A stretch of 14,453 bases of DNA from DATGKD01 sp035294855 (GTDB lineage: Bacteria; Actinomycetota; Acidimicrobiia; Acidimicrobiales; UBA8190). Location of the stretch: the NCBI GenBank assembly GCA_035294855.1, contig DATGKD010000098.1, forward strand, positions 1 to 14,453. Direction: 5' to 3'. Below, piece after piece: positions 13,818 to 14,453 of this stretch (the first letter of the stretch is position 1; each line of letters begins with the position of its first letter). The notes below the pieces were generated by a model, which was given only the letters and a program-made list of their open reading frames with translations, had not been told where the DNA came from and did no database searches. The translations under genes and the position numbers were made by a program.

Positions 13818-14453
13818 ATGGACGTCGACGCCGCGGTCATCGGCTCGGGCCCCAACGGACTCGTGGCCGCCGCGTTGCTGGCGCGCGCCGGATGGCGCGT
13901 GGTGGTGCTCGAGCGTGCGCCGGAAGCCGGGGGCGCGGTACGCAGTGCGCCGCTCACGGTGCCGGGGTTCGTGCACGACCCGTGGTCCGCGTTCTACGGG
14001 CTGCTCCATGCCTCGCCGGTCTTCGGCGAGCTCGAGCTCGCCCGGCGGGTGGCGTGGTCGCACTTCAGCGTGCCGGTGTCGGCGGCGGTCGGGCCGGGCG
14101 CCGTGGCGCTGTGCCACGCGGACGAGCGCGCCACGGCGGACGGCCTGGCCCGGCGCGCGCCGGCCGACGGGCCCGCCTGGCAGGAGCTGTGCGCGTCATG
14201 GCGGCGCACCGGCCGGCACACCCTGGCCATGTTGCTGGCGCCGCTCCCGTCGGTGCGCGCCGCGCTGAGGGTGCTGCCGGGCGCGTGGCGCGAGGGGATC
14301 TTCGACACCGTGCGGACCCAACTCGCCCCCATCGACGCGGTTGCCGGGGAGCGCTTCACCGATCCTGCCGCTCGAGCGCTGCTCGCCGCGGGCGCCTCCC
14401 ACGGCGACGTCTCGGTCGACATGCCGGGGAGCACGCCGGGCGCGGTGGTGCTC
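13818..14453 (+). CDS. Phytoene-desaturase-like FAD oxidoreductase, 3' end cut by the window edge
   Basis: An open frame of 212 codons runs off the window with no stop. It begins MDVDAAVIGSGPNGLVAAAL, a Rossmann dinucleotide-binding fold (G-x-G-x-x-G), followed by VVVLERAPEAGGAVRS, the acidic end of the second strand and the FAD-contact GG. PGFVHDPWSAFYGLLHASPVF and VAWSHFSVPVSAAV are typical of the COG1233 group, which includes phytoene dehydrogenases and PYROXD2-like proteins. Members of about 500 residues oxidise or isomerise polyenes and other hydrophobic compounds; the missing part holds the substrate region, so the substrate is open. It has its own leaderless promoter and could be linked in function to the P450 and cupin, but this is only proximity. 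Confidence 0.85.
   Translation, partial: MDVDAAVIGSGPNGLVAAALLARAGWRVVVLERAPEAGGAVRSAPLTVPGFVHDPWSAFYGLLHASPVFGELELARRVAWSHFSVPVSAAVGPGAVALCHADERATADGLARRAPADGPAWQELCASWRRTGRHTLAMLLAPLPSVRAALRVLPGAWREGIFDTVRTQLAPIDAVAGERFTDPAARALLAAGASHGDVSVDMPGSTPGAVVL

Overview
The window is strongly GC-rich, with G or C at most third codon positions. Several genes start at GTG without a Shine-Dalgarno site, about 7 to 9 bases downstream of a TAnnnT-type -10 box. This fits a high-GC Actinomycetota genome. The fused PutA, the DUF2236 oxygenase, the cNMP-domain protein family and the cupin/P450 pair suggest an environmental, Acidimicrobiia-like lineage, but that placement is inference and not proven by the sequence.

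Layout. (1) Positions 1-4311, plus strand: the end of a surface-polysaccharide operon, with a Wzx-type flippase, a family 2 glycosyltransferase, and a two-domain protein joining a family 2 glycosyltransferase to a polysaccharide-deacetylase (NodB) fold that has lost its metal-binding histidines. The flippase ATG overlaps a TGA at the window edge, so the operon probably continues upstream. (2) Positions 4341-7346: a bifunctional proline-catabolic PutA, apparently on its own leaderless promoter. (3) Positions 7494-8813: a lipoprotein with a DUF4352-like domain and an Ig-like domain, then a small C-x-C-G-W protein. (4) Positions 9007-10461, minus strand: a small secreted protein of unknown function downstream of a DUF2236/MpaB-type oxygenase. 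(5) Positions 10462-10731: a divergent regulatory region with promoters for both directions, a very clear stem-loop terminator and a palindrome. (6) Positions 10732-12410, plus strand: a 2,4'-dihydroxyacetophenone-dioxygenase-like cupin followed 8 bases later by a cytochrome P450. (7) Positions 12712-13719: a protein with an uncharacterised N-terminal domain and a C-terminal cyclic-nucleotide-binding domain. (8) From 13818 to the window end: the start of a phytoene-desaturase-like FAD oxidoreductase, cut by the edge.

How the parts may work together. Region 1 would build and export a surface glycan. Regions 4 to 6 place three putative oxygenases (DUF2236, cupin, P450) around one control region, suggesting oxidation of an unidentified hydrophobic or aromatic substrate; the FAD oxidoreductase at the end could belong to the same kind of chemistry. 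PutA is self-contained and feeds proline carbon into glutamate.

The most unusual features are the apparently dead deacetylase domain fused to a glycosyltransferase, four separate short tandem repeats placed at gene 3' ends (two of them containing the stop codon), and a strong minus-strand terminator with no recognisable gene upstream of it. No tRNA, rRNA, CRISPR array, insertion sequence or phage gene was recognised.
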